Positions 1 to 12,000 of a DNA stretch of 64,000 nucleotides are shown here, one piece after another (the first letter of the stretch is position 1; every line of letters begins with the position of its first letter). Origin of the DNA: Litoditis marina (Eukaryota > Nematoda > Chromadorea > Rhabditida > Rhabditidae). The notes under the pieces were generated by a model, which saw only the letters and a program-made list of their open reading frames with translations, searched no databases and was not told the origin of the DNA. The translations under genes and the position numbers were made by a program. The DNA lies in NCBI GenBank assembly GCA_964036275.1, contig OZ038433.1, forward strand, positions 33,637,336-33,701,335, written 5' to 3'.

Positions 1-379
1 AATCCATCTTATTCACCACTTGAAAGATTCTTTATTTGAAATTGAGAAATGTACTTGCCTTCTTCCAATGTTGTATACAAATTCTTATAAAAGTTCTCTA
101 TTCAGAACCACGTATGTCGAAAAACGGTCCGGTAATGGGCTATATACCCCTATTCACGCCGAGCCATTCAGCAGTGTACACGTGAAGTTTCTGATATTTT
201 CCCAGAGAAATAATTGGTTCTCGAAAAAAAAATAGACTGGAACCGAAATGTTTTACACGTTGAATAGATCCCGGATGTTTCAAAAACTTACTGTGAGAGG
301 CCCGTCGTGAATTGGGAGATTACTTTCATTCAACGTTTATTCTGGCTCCTATTTGGGTCAAATATGTCCACCATTCCAG

Positions 380-3300
380 CGTCCCCTCCGCTCTCGTATC
401 TTCTCGAATCATTCGCACAGCACGGAGCCGTGTTCTTCAGCCTCTCCTTCTGGTGTCGGCGGGTTCAGTCAACCATCCTCGGGCGGAGGTACGCACTCAC
501 TTCTAATCATCTATCTAGTGTTTCAGTTCGAAACGAAGGGCCATTTCGTTGGTAGTTTAAACCACCTGTTTTTCATAGACCTCGTCGCATACGCATTCCC
601 TGGTGAAAATGTCACTTTCCGCCCAGTTTTACGGCTTGGTTGTTCAAATAAATTTTTCAATAAGGTTTGTGGAGAACCGAAATAAACTTTTGCAGTGTTC
701 GGTTTTTGAGGAGTTCAAAGAGTGTAAATTTAAATAGAAATAAACTATAACTATTGACGGTGTGGCCTGGGAATGTGGTCGCTGGTTTGCGCAGAAAAAT
801 GCTTCGACACTCTTCGGAATGTATTTTATGTATGTTGTAACGTCGTTCGTACTTGTTTTTTCGTTTACTACTGTTGCCTGGTGTGTTGTATTGTACAGTA
901 TGTTGTAGTGTCTTCAGAGTTCCGCACGCCCCCCTCTCGTGGAGTGTACCCCCTGCGCAACGATCCCTATCTGGACTCGGCCCTCCGTACCGGCCCGATG
1001 ACGTCATCACGAACGCAGCCCGTCTATCAGCCGGCTAGAAGACCGGTAGTCGGACCGAAACCCGCCTACCTCCACCCGCAACTCATGCCGCCCACCCGAT
1101 CGATAACCATGGACGTAATCAATACGGACGCGGTGGTGCGCGCAAGAAGGGCCGCCAAAATTGGCACCCTGCCCGGACTGCGCCAGTCACTCTCAGCAGA
1201 ATCGTTGGCGGACCTGCTAAAGGCCAAGAAAAAGAAGCCCCGCGACTTTGGCGGTAACAAGTTTGTACGAAAAGTCGCCACATCGTTCCGTTTTCGTAAG
1301 GGTGAGAAGGAGGACAAGTTGTTGGGGAGAGAGACTGAGACAAAGGTTTCACCAGTAGTGGCGGCGGAGGGATCCCGGAGTCTACCGCAGAGTCCCCAGG
1401 TGGAGCGAAGAGCGGGCAAGAAGTACGGATCACTGGGTGAGCGACGCTTCGTGGCATGCTTCTTTTTGTGGTAGTGAATTAGTATATTTACATAGTTATT
1501 TATTCTTTTCGCTTCGTTACGAGGCACACATCATCACCGTGATAGTGAGTTGGTTACAGAGGATTGCTGGTTCTGAACGTACAACAACAAAACAGTATTT
1601 TGTTCGTGATGGTGCTCGCACGACAATCAGTTTCAGCATGTTTCCGATCATGTTCAGCAGATCAGCAGTTTTTGCGTAGCTGTCAGGCTGTCACATATTT
1701 TTTGTGTTGTGGATAAGTTGTGAACCTCTATGCGAAGCCGCATGGTTACAGAACCTCAAACGTTGTGCTTAAAAAACTTGGTTTTGATTCCGGGATCTGG
1801 GTGTAGAGCGTTACTTGTAGTTACTTTCGATTATTACAACTAATTTTGAAAGTTTTGTAACATCCAGAACTCCGTGTCCCGAAGTTTGGTATAAGGAAAA
1901 TTGAGACCGCTCAAAATCATTCTTCGATACACTGTGTTTTCTCATTTGCAGCGTCTGGTGGTGACAAAGTTTCATCTGCATTTTCCTGGTTGCCGTCCAG
2001 GTCCCCCAAACGATCAACGAAAAGTCTCACTGCTGAGGTAATTTCTGAACTCTCTAGCTCTACTTAGAACAGTTCCATTGTTTCTGAATGGACATGGATT
2101 ATTGGAGCCATACACCAGTAAGGTCCGATTATTCGACAGAAATCGGTCCGTTTTAAGACTCAAACTCGTGTTGAATTGATTATTTTCCAACAAAAATAGA
2201 CAAATTCTCTCGTGTTTGGCATGAAATAAGTCCTTTCTTCAATTTTTCTCACACTATTCGGATAACCTCACTGGATATGATTGGAGTTAGCCGGCTTTCG
2301 TCGATTGTTCGATGTTGGAGTTTTAAAAAAGTTTTTGGTTCATCATCTCAATGGTTCACCTGGTTCTCAAGGATTTCCATGAAGATTTTTACTCGTATTT
2401 TTTTGTCGGGTACATACACCGCCAAGGGCCTCTTATTCCTCTAAAATTCTCGCGACTCTTCCGTGTTTTCTTGTGTCGCGACCTCCTAAAACGGCGACAT
2501 TCAACTAATTTCCGTACGATTATAGGTGATTTTGTATGAAAATCTTTAGTTAACAGCTTGCGACCCCTACTTTTCACAAGGATTTGTTCGCGACTCCCCC
2601 TTTTGTGAGGGGCCTTGGCGGTGTATTTGTTTAATGTGCTAATTTTATTTGTTCATTGCCTTGAATTTCAGGTAAACCAAGGAGTAGTTTCTCCAACTGA
2701 TACAATAGAGTCTCTGACCGAAAACGGAACGATTATGCCAGTGTTTCTTCAGAAATGCATAGAATTCATTGAAAATGTAAGTTCTCTCAATATTTTATCA
2801 AGGTTAGTTTTATATTTTTCAATACCTCATTTAGAATATAATAGAGTGTAATAGACTTTGCTCTAGATTGAACACGTGTCTTTCCACATTGGTATATGTT
2901 GGCTTTGGCAGTACATTTACGAGAAAATGGAGACATAGAAGAAAACAATAAGATTTACAGGAGTTATACTCGTCTGAACAGGTAAGTATGTGAGTAGTGA
3001 TCACTGTGCTCCTGGGCAGGTGAATGAAATACCCGTACAAATATGATGTGGATTGAAACGTTTTGCATGAATTCTCATCTCTCCTGGAAATCCGCTACTG
3101 TATTGTCGAATGTGGCTAGTGTAGATGAGTTGTGAATTAGCTAATAGTTGGTCTGGGTCCGCTTTAGTATAGACCGCTGTTTTTTGAACTAGTTAAATAA
3201 ATATTATTTTCAGACGGGTGGATTTGAGCTGGAGGGTCTTTATCGAGTTCCTGGCAATCAGGCGCAACTGTCCGAATTGGAAAAGGCTTATCGAGAAACT

Positions 3301-5340
3301 GTGCGTTTTTTTCTCTCCATGAAATAGAACCAATTTTCAACTTTTATGGGGAAAAAGAGCTGAAGGGTGTAACAAGTCGTTCCAAGGTCCTAATGCGGTT
3401 TGACTGGCTATGATAGTACATCTTCACATCGTATGGACAATGGACACGGTAACGTAATTTTCGCCTAGAATACAGACGCCAGATGCGTTCTTTAAACTGT
3501 TTCAGCACGAATTTCGAAAAACGCTCCTCACTATGGATAGTGAATAGGGTTGTTTATCGAGTTCAAAATTTCGAGTTTTCGAGTTTTGGGAAATTTCGAG
3601 TTTTCGAGTTTTGGAAAATTTCGAGTTTTCGAGTATTGGGAAATTTCGAGTTTTCGAGTTTTGGGAAATTTCGCGTTTTCGAGTTTCGAGTTCGACTCGA
3701 CTCGAAAGTTTTCGAGTTTTTTCGAGTCGAGTTTTGAGTGTTTTTGGACCCAAAAGATACATTTTTCGAGTCCGAAATTTTGATTTTCGAGTTTTCGCGT
3801 TCATATTTCGAATTTTCGAGTTTTCGAGTTTGGCGAAAAATCGAGTTTTCGAGTTTGGGAAAATTTCGAGTTTTCGAGTTTTAGAGTTTTGAGAAATTTC
3901 GAGTTTTCGAGTTTCGAGCATTACGACAAGCACCGTTTCCTTCTCGAAATCTCAACTAGAAAATTTTCGCGTTTTTTCGAGTCGAGTTTCGAGTTCGAGT
4001 TGAACAACCCTAATAGTGAACCATTTCACGATATAATTTTTGTTATGAAAAAAGTAAAAAAAAAACAACAAAGATGTCTGTCGGTTTCAGCTGGATTTGG
4101 ACCTGGCCGATCTCGAACTGCCCGTCCATGTTGTGGCCACAGCTGTGAAGAACTTCTTCAGTTGCCTACCCGAGCCTCTCATCCCGTTTGATGCTCATTT
4201 TGATATTATTGCCAGCCTGGAGAAGGAAGATGTTAGTTTGGCTCTTGTTGTTACATTGAAAATGGTCTGAAGTTATGTTTTTTTTTTCATTTCAAAATAT
4301 TTCGGTTTACGGATCTGGTCAAATTCATATAAGTTCAGATTAAGTTATGCGAGAGGGCGAGAGAAAAGGAGAAATAGGAAAAGATTCTAATGACAGATGT
4401 TTGCTTCTAGTTAATGATTTTTCACGACTTTTGTTTATGGTTAGCATTTTCAGGTGTGCTCATCGTTGATGGGTGTATTCGCGAAACTTCCAACCTGGAA
4501 TCGTCGTGTATTGGCCTACTTCACCGAACATCTTCATCGTGTAAGTGATGCGAATGTGTGAAACACGCTAACGAAGTTATTATTACACGGCGTTCTAGAC
4601 TCCTCCTTTAATAAATAACGAATCGATTTTAAACTCTCCGCGTATGATTCGCAGCGAAATAGTGCTGTGATCAGAACAGATTGCAGCGGTTTACAGTGTT
4701 CCGCCACAAAAACTTGTGGATGGAGCTCAATATAAGTTCAAGGTTGTTCTGATTGTAACCCTTATTCATTTAAATATTCAGGTCGCCTCCGCCCCTGCCA
4801 CCGCTATGGATATTCACAATTTGTCAAAAGTCTGGTTTCCCACTTTTTTCAGGTTAGTTTTGCCATATATTTTGCGGTGTTCGAATCATGTGTTTGTGTC
4901 TGTAAACATATTTTGTAAGAAGGATATACATTTTGAATAAGAGTTTCATTATTAAATTAAAAAGTGATAATAGAGGCAAGTATCGGAAAGGGTTGAAATA
5001 AGGAAACGGTGCTTGTCGTAATGTGATGTGTTTGTAGTCTTAAAGAAGGACGATTATGTGGTCCAATCGCAACGCTTCAGTCCTTTAAACCGCAATATAT
5101 TTTTCAATTGCAGTTTAAAGGACCGATGTAACGGGATTGGTCCACATAATCGTCCTTCTTTAATTAGGGGGAATTTCGCTGTGTAATCGGATCAAACTAC
5201 AAATTAGATATATACACTACAATATGTCGGTTTTTTTCAGACCAAAGTTCGACAATTTTGAAGAAATGTCGAATGGAATGGCAAAATTCCAGCGGGCAAT
5301 GGAGGCTGTGCTAACCCACTCTCAGAAACTTTTCTCGTAA
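380..5340 (+). CDS. p190-like RhoGAP protein, 3' part (5' end outside window)
   Basis: Predicted GTPase-activating protein for Rho-family GTPases, acting on the cytoskeleton. Exons: 380-488, 918-1436, 1952-2037, 2672-2776, 3214-3300, 4091-4231, 4454-4540, 4782-4852, 5241-5340; all phases agree, giving 434 residues with the start missing. The first 250 or so residues are basic and Ser/Pro-rich, with a KAKKKK run. The RhoGAP fold follows: MPVFLQKCIEFIE, then EGLYRVPGN carrying the expected arginine finger, then VKNFFSCLPEPLIPF and NLSKVWFPTFFRP. These blocks resemble p190RhoGAP (ARHGAP5/35) more than other RhoGAPs I remember; that is recall, not a search. The stop TAA overlaps a good donor (CTC|GTAAGA), so a longer spliced form is possible. 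The 380-488 exon is open in three frames; the frame was chosen because only it joins the next exon in phase. Confidence 0.85.
2109..2279. mobile_element. hAT-like MITE, CATACACCAG family
   Basis: A 171-bp element in a RhoGAP intron. It begins CATACACCAGTAAGG and ends in the degenerate inverse CTCACTGGATATG. It is flanked by ATTGGAGC (2101-2108) and ATTGGAGT (2280-2287), an 8-bp TSD with one mismatch. No coding capacity is seen. The same termini recur at 27414-27585. Confidence 0.75.
2413..2627. mobile_element. MITE, CATACACCGCCAAGG family
   Basis: A 215-bp element with inverted ends CATACACCGCCAAGGGCCTC and GAGGGGCCTTGGCGGTGTAT. The interior repeats short CGCGACTCC/GCGACCCC blocks. No TSD is visible here, but the related copy at 32686-32905 has one. 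It lies in the same RhoGAP intron as the element at 2109. Confidence 0.75.
3545..4012. mobile_element. hAT-like element filled with TTCGAG minisatellite
   Basis: A 468-bp element in the RhoGAP intron 3301-4090. Its ends are TAGGGTTGTT and AACAACCCTA, a perfect 10-bp inverted repeat. It is flanked by ATAGTGAA at 3537-3544 and again at 4013-4020, a perfect 8-bp TSD typical of hAT insertions. The interior is almost entirely a degenerate tandem array built on TTTTCGAG and GGGAAATTTCGAG. The array makes long spurious reading frames rich in Phe/Ser/Arg, which were not called as genes. Confidence 0.85.
5040..5163. mobile_element. Palindromic MITE, AAGAAGGACGATTATGTGG family
   Basis: About 123 bp in the last RhoGAP intron. 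The ends TTAAAGAAGGACGATTATG and its inverse frame an inner hairpin around CAGTCCTTTAAACTGCAAT. Related copies lie at 14325, 24535 and 28957. The target is probably TA or TTAA, but the palindromic ends blur it. Confidence 0.75.
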
Positions 5341-6021
5341 GAAGCATTTTTGTTTAATCATATTATTGTTAATAATTTTTGCGGTTGTGTTTTATCCGTT
5401 GAACAATTATTTATTGTTCTTCTTATGCCAGATTCTACGCGTATTTTTGTACAATATTCGCTTTTCTTGTTCCATTCAGCTATTATATGATAAGTTGTTT
5501 TTCCTCCCGTCTCACATCAGTGCTTATAACCCAGTGTATGTGTTCTTACCTCATAATTTTTAAAGTTGTCACAGATTTTATCCGTTTTAATTTTTAACGC
5601 TTCGAGTTATTTTAGTTTTGCTGTCAGATAGATGGAGCTTCTTTCAAATTTCTAGTCATGTTTTCTTTTTTTAAAGAGATTGTAAATTATCACAGTTGTA
5701 CGTTGGTTGGTTTGAGTGAAAGTTTTAAAAATGATGTTACTATTGAATATGTGCTTACAAGCATTGTCAATGTACGCTGATACTTGCAATCAATTTCAAT
5801 ATCAGGTTCATGTTATTTATTTGGACTCCCAAGATTGTCACCCATCTCAGCAGCTACTGAATGACGTTACTAGTTATTGAAAGCAGAAAGGGGCGCGCAT
5901 TATCTGAACAACCTGTACCGCGCTATAATTCGAAAACCGCTGCGCCGCACGCGCCGCTTCAGTGTATCGTATTTGCATTGGGGCTCACTTTCTAACACAA
6001 GCTTTCAACTTTTTTCTTCAG
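5341..6021. other. Intergenic RhoGAP to RUFY-like gene
   Basis: About 680 bp: the 3' UTR of the RhoGAP gene followed by the probable promoter or outron of the next gene. No repeat family was recognised. A GC-richer stretch lies at about 5890-5970. The interval is long for a nematode operon spacer, so an operon is not claimed. Confidence 0.5.
6020..6021 (+). other. Acceptor AG of the first RUFY-like exon, possible SL trans-splice site
   Basis: TTTTTTCTTCAG ends at 6021, 45 bases before the start ATG at 6067. No upstream coding exon was found. It could be a trans-splice acceptor or the end of an ordinary 5' UTR intron. Confidence 0.45.
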
Positions 6022-6066
6022 CGGGCGGTTCGGAAACTTCTCCCTAATTTACTTATTATTTGTTGA

Positions 6067-9000
6067 ATGATTTCGTTCTCTACGTTTCTCTCAAACTCTT
6101 CGGATGATGGTCAGTTCAGCGCTAGTCAGAGGATACAGAGAGGTAAGCACTTTCATTTGTTTCCGTTCTATAAAAGTTTTTAGCGAATTTTGATTTTACC
6201 CAATTTGGTTTAGAAAATCTTCGTAGTAATGAATTAACTGTTCGTTGATGATTTCAAAAATATAATGCGTAAACCCAACCATCAAGGGCACACTTTGTCA
6301 AAGCTAGTTTCGTTATTCCGACAATATATACCTGAAATTCCTGGAAATTCTATCTACTGTTCATCTGGAAATTGTCAGTTGGGAAATGGAAAGTCACTCA
6401 GTTCTTTGTCCGGTAAATATGTATATAGTGTGAATATGTATTTTCATCAGACAACGACCGGTCGAACCTTCTGACAGTTAGTCGGCTAGTACTCAGATCG
6501 TTCTTGGAGCAAGCCATGGTTAAGAATAACAGGTAATTCTCAATTTTAGTTCCATGGAGCTAGAATTTTCAGCAACAATGTCGAAATACACTTAAATTAA
6601 GTGTTCTTTTTACAAGGTTTACAAAATTGTCATGTTTTTTTATGTTTGTGTCATTTGCAGAATAATCGAATCTGACAACCAGCAGCTAGACGACCTACTA
6701 ATGATGCTAGAAAAAATACTCTGGCATGGATTTCGAGCATCAGGTGGGCTTGAAATGTTTTATTTTTACTAATTTATTTAAATATTGTTTGTGCATATTT
6801 TTCAATAGTTTATCTTCTGAGACTCACCGGATAGAGTGATATTGTGTGAACCCATTTGTAACCCTCTTTTACAAAGTGTTTCGGGTGAAATTTGGGGTTA
6901 CGAAGTGGTTAACAAATAGGTAACCTAGTTGATGGTTACCTGTTAGGGTTAACAAAATACCGGGTTAAATGAAGAGTTCGCCATGAGTATCTTAGCTTCG
7001 TCTAAATTTTGATTTTTCGGCAGGACAGAAATCGCTGATCGCCTTGAGAACACCTGACCTCGAGCTCTGGTCCGCGATATCTCTGCTATCTAGGAAAGAT
7101 GTGGCTATGTCGGAAACGGTTACTTGCGTTGATCAGCTAGATAAGTTAACGTGAGTCTGCAGTTGCAGTCATACAGTACCGTTAGACTATTCGACAAAAT
7201 GATCTTTTTTAGAGTTAATCCCGTGAAATTGAATGGCCTCGCATCAAAAATAGACCAATTCTCTCGTATCGGTTTTTTGTGTGGCTATTCTGTATGTATG
7301 AATGTAGTATTTGTCACTCTCTCATCTATCTTGGAAGTATTCGTCTGAAACCGTTCAGGAGTTTTGGTTCAAATAAGATGGTTATCCTCAAAACCTTTGT
7401 TTTGTTTTCACAGTTCACACAGTATGGTTTTTTTATTCTTTCTCTGATGTTACAGAACCCCCATTAGTCGTATCCGGGCGTTTCTTCGATTGGCAATGAT
7501 GCAGAAAAAACTAGCCGATTTTTTCCAGCTCATGGTGGATTCGCCGAGATTAAAGTAAGGCATAAGCATACACCAGCAAGGTTGTCCGAATAGTCAGAAA
7601 AATCCGAAAAACGTACTACTTTTAAGCGGAAAAGAATATTCATTATTCTATGTAATAATAATTTTCCAGCGATTTCTACGAACACTGGGCACTTCTGCGC
7701 CAAGAAGAAGTGGTAGGATTGACCGGAGCGCTGCTGGGACTTGTTGTTATTGATTGTAACCTATCACTGCAATTTGATCATCTACAGGTAAAATTCCATA
7801 TCATCTACATTTCAGTTCATTCAAATTTCACGTTTTAGGTTTCTTCCTGATCACTTATCAACGTTATATCTATAAGAATAGGAGGCTCAGAACTCTTGTC
7901 GAACCGTTTGTGCGGAGCAGGAAATATATTTTTAACTATTTTATAGAATTCATGTTTATGATAGTCACGTGTTTTGAAGATAATTATTTTCAGAACCGAC
8001 CTCTGAGTGTGGAATTGTTGGCGTATATCAAGATTCCCACGGTGTCAACGTCGAACGATTTGGGCAAAAAAGAATTGCAAGTGAGTGGCGTCAATAACTG
8101 AATTTGAATAGGATTGTAGCTATGTTTAAAGTCAAAATAAGCTTTTAACATCGTTATTCGTTATCGAGTTTGTATCAAACATTAAAATTGATCATCAATG
8201 ACTTTCTTTGATTGATGTGGTGAATTATTTGTGGTGCTTCACCTATTTTTCTTTTTAGTTCATCTTTCACTGTTATTTTCTCTCTTAACTCTTAGTAAAT
8301 TGTTTTTTCAGGAATCTCTGGATGATAGTTCGACTGAAAAAGAACGTAGAGTACTACTGGATCAGAATAATTATCTAGAAGAACGAGTTCGACAATTACA
8401 GTGAGTAGTTCTTTTGACCAACTTCATTCTTGCAACTTCAGTTAAATGAAATTAGAGATGACATTGGGCAATATAAAGTTTTTGCCGAATCATAAGCTTA
8501 TCATTTTAAGGGAAACTTTTACTATGGCCTCCCACCCAACAATCGTACCCCCCGTGATAGTTTGGCCCTCCACCCGCACTAGTTTCAACAGAAAATGGTT
8601 GGGGTAAATGTATGGTAGGGTGGGGGGCTAAAGTTAAATGTCGACATTGTACAATCACTCCCCACTAACGTAAATTGTGGGGGGGGGGGGGGTGAAATTA
8701 ACATGCCTGGCAATCTTTAACAATTGCCTCTCACCCTTGTGGTTAGTTGAAAAGGAGCTATGTCACTTTCACCCCCCCCCCCCCATGGTGTGGCGGGGGG
8801 AGGTGAAAGCGTTAAAGTGACACAGAACTTATTTTGGCTAAAACGAAAAAAAGTGGGGGGGGGGGAAGTAAAATAGTCCCCGTTTCAATCCATACAAATC
8901 GTTCTAAAAGTAGGCACACTTTGTAGGTCTAATCTGCAGAATATGAAAACTCGTCTCGATCAGTTGGAAAACAGTGAAAGTGGATCGATTGCCATACAGC

Positions 9001-12000
9001 AAAATGTTAGTGAGTTGTCCTATATCCGCATTTCGGTGGTAGTTTTTGCTGTTACGACAATTCTGAGGTTTTTCTGGATGATTGACTAATTTTTTTCCGA
9101 TTCGTTTGTGTGTTAGGATTCGCTGTACATGACCCTAATAAATATCCAACAATAATACCTGGCAATAATGGTTAATGGGGTAGGAAAAGCATGCACATAT
9201 TTTCAAAAACATTTTTTTTATAATCTTTCTAATTTTTCCAGGTGGTTTCGTTTCAAAATACCCCTGAACGAAGTTCAAGAAACAGCAATCATAATGAGAA
9301 CAATTTTGACCAGGAAAGGGATCGACTATTGGCCCAGGTAACTATTTGTTGCCATATTTTCGGACACCTTCTGACGATTAGTACATGAGCAACACATTTG
9401 TAATACGACAAATAAATATAATTAATTTTGTCAAATATAGTATGTATTCATCAAGAAGGGGATTTGTGTGAATCACGAAACGCAGAATTGAGCGACCTTC
9501 ATTTTTAAAGTAAACTTTTAGAAGATGATATGTTTTAATTGTGAGTCTCGAAATTGAACCGACTGAGACCCAATATAACTATATAACACGTATATGTTTC
9601 ATTGTGACATGAAGGTTTCGCTTCAGATAGTAGAACGGGAAGATTCGTTGCGCGTAGTCCAGCAGCAGCTAGAAGACACGAAGAAAATCAATATCGATCT
9701 GTATGAGAAGTTGCGTTTATCGGAGGAAGCAGTGAGAAGCTTCGAGAAGGACGTAGTTCGGTTGAAAAAACACGATCAGCAGGTACATAGTTCATATCTG
9801 CAAACATAGCCCAGTAAAGTTGTTCGAATAGCCAGAAAAAATCGAAGAACGATTTTTCCCCGAAAACGAGAGAATATGTCTTATTTAATGCAAAAACGTT
9901 AATTTTCACGTCTCCGAATTTCCGCTGTTGTCAAGTAGTTGGAGCTTACAGGTATGTGAATTACTGCAAATGAATCCAGAACCCAAATAGGGAATGGTAA
10001 TCCAGATTTAGCACCATGTACATCCAAGTTCAGAAATAAAACCAGTTTATAATTTACAATACATAGTATACAATACTCTATTTCTCAAAACCCGCTTTCT
10101 CAAGTTGAAAGAAGAATGAGTCGAATTAGGAGATATCCCTTAATCGCTCGCTTGATTGTCACTAAACGCTGTCAACTTCATATATTGTTATTAGTTAGAG
10201 CTGGGTTTTAGTTATAGATACAAACTAGTGATGTTCGTAAGTAGTTTTTTTTATTTGTTCCTTATTCAAATGTGTAGTTGTAGTTCCATAGTTCCATTCT
10301 CGCCTCGCACTTTCTTCACTGTGTACTGTTTGTATCTTTTCGTTTGTAGTCGAATAATTATAACTTCAGGAACGAGATTTGTTCAAGAGCAGAATCTCTG
10401 AGTTGGAGTCCTTTAATCAAACGATAGCGGATAAGCTGGCTTCAAAAGATTCAAGAGAAGGTATTTATCTATTTCAAAAGCTGAATTCATATTAGTTTTT
10501 TCGTTGTTTTGTTTCTCAATTGAATTGTCGCTTTTCTAATTTTGTTTTAGGTTATAGTGTTTGTGGTTTGCAGATCAGCCTCTTATTTTCTCTTACACCT
10601 CTTTCCCTATTACATAGTTCGTGCGTTATACCTCAACATAATTTGTAGTTCTTGTCTTTTTCAGAACAGTTAGTAGAAAACTAATAAGTTGTTTAGTCCT
10701 AAGTAATGTAATCATGTAGATTTCGTTCAGATTCAATTCGTGTGGAATTGGAAAAAAAGTGCGAGCAGTACATCACCACCATTGGAAAGCTGGAGGCGAA
10801 ACAGGCGGAACTTACAACGGTGAGTAGGATGTCCAGTGTCTACATTTAATTAGTTTACTGCTTACAGTTAGGGGATAAGAAACAAGTAGAGTATGAAATA
10901 TAGGATGGTATGCGGCCTGTGACAACATAATATCTATGGCGCATTTTAGCATCCGTATAAGTACCATTAAATTTGAAGCCAAACCTAGAAAATTGAAATG
11001 GTTTTTCTAATATTATGTGCATGGCGGATTTTTACAATTGTCAGACGACTCTCTAGATTCTGAGTGACAGAACGAAAAATGGTGTAACTATCTATTTTTT
11101 GGGTGATCAGAATGGTATTTTTTTTTGTTCAAAATCCAGATACTCACCCATTTGCGGCGAAGTTTTGGGTGATTATCTGAATTTTTGGAGTTTCTCATAA
11201 ATTTTAGGTGACCAAAATCCAGACGTCGTCTAGGGTTGCATACATCTGGTCAGGGGTGACCACAAGTTGCACGCGTGCAACATTTTTAAGGGGAGGGGGG
11301 TCGTAAAGGCCCCAACGGGGCCGATTTTTCCAGAAATAATGGTGATTTTTGCCGATTTTCGTGAATTTCTCGCAATTTTGAAGAATAATTTTGTATTTTT
11401 CGGTGAATTTCTATTTTTTTAAGGGGGAGGGGTCGTACCGGCGGTAGGGTCGGTCAACTTTTTGGTCACCCCTGCATCTGGTGCATGGTCTGTTTAGTAC
11501 TTACAAACAAGCTTAACTAATAAGGAATAACAGGCTATTTATACATTTGATGAAAGAAGAATTCCAAGTACATTAGTACATAGAGAATAGAGTGCGATAC
11601 AAGAATAGTTTTGAACAATAAATTTCATTGAAGGATTCTGGGGAAGAATAATGTTCGGTTCGCTTCTCAAAGATCACTTTCTCACAATCTAATTGACCTT
11701 ATTTATATAGTTTGATGTTCCTTGAACGTTGTTTTAGGTTGAACAGCAACTTGAATGTCTTACCAGACAAGTTGACAGCATGACACAGGATGTTCGAGAA
11801 CTGCCCTTTGTGCAGGAGGCGAGTTTGTTCAAAATATGAAATATTGATTTGTTTTCTGTATTTACAGTTACTAGCAGTGTAGGTGTGTAGGAAGTACAAT
11901 TCAAGTGTTTTTCATGCAGAGTCATGCACAATTCTCAAAAAAAAAACGTTGGATTTTCTCAGGAATCTTGTTATATAGGAACACCTTTCAATAACATGAT

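Noticed and set aside
3483..4191. Several overlapping Phe/Ser/Arg-rich open frames on both strands
   Set aside because: They are translations of the TTCGAG tandem array inside the hAT-like element. The same happens at 41587-42255.
6265..6474. Alternative RUFY-like first exon (frame 6265-6474)
   Set aside because: It reads through the true acceptor at 6450 in a different frame. The 6067 start joins 6451 in phase and continues into the RUN domain.
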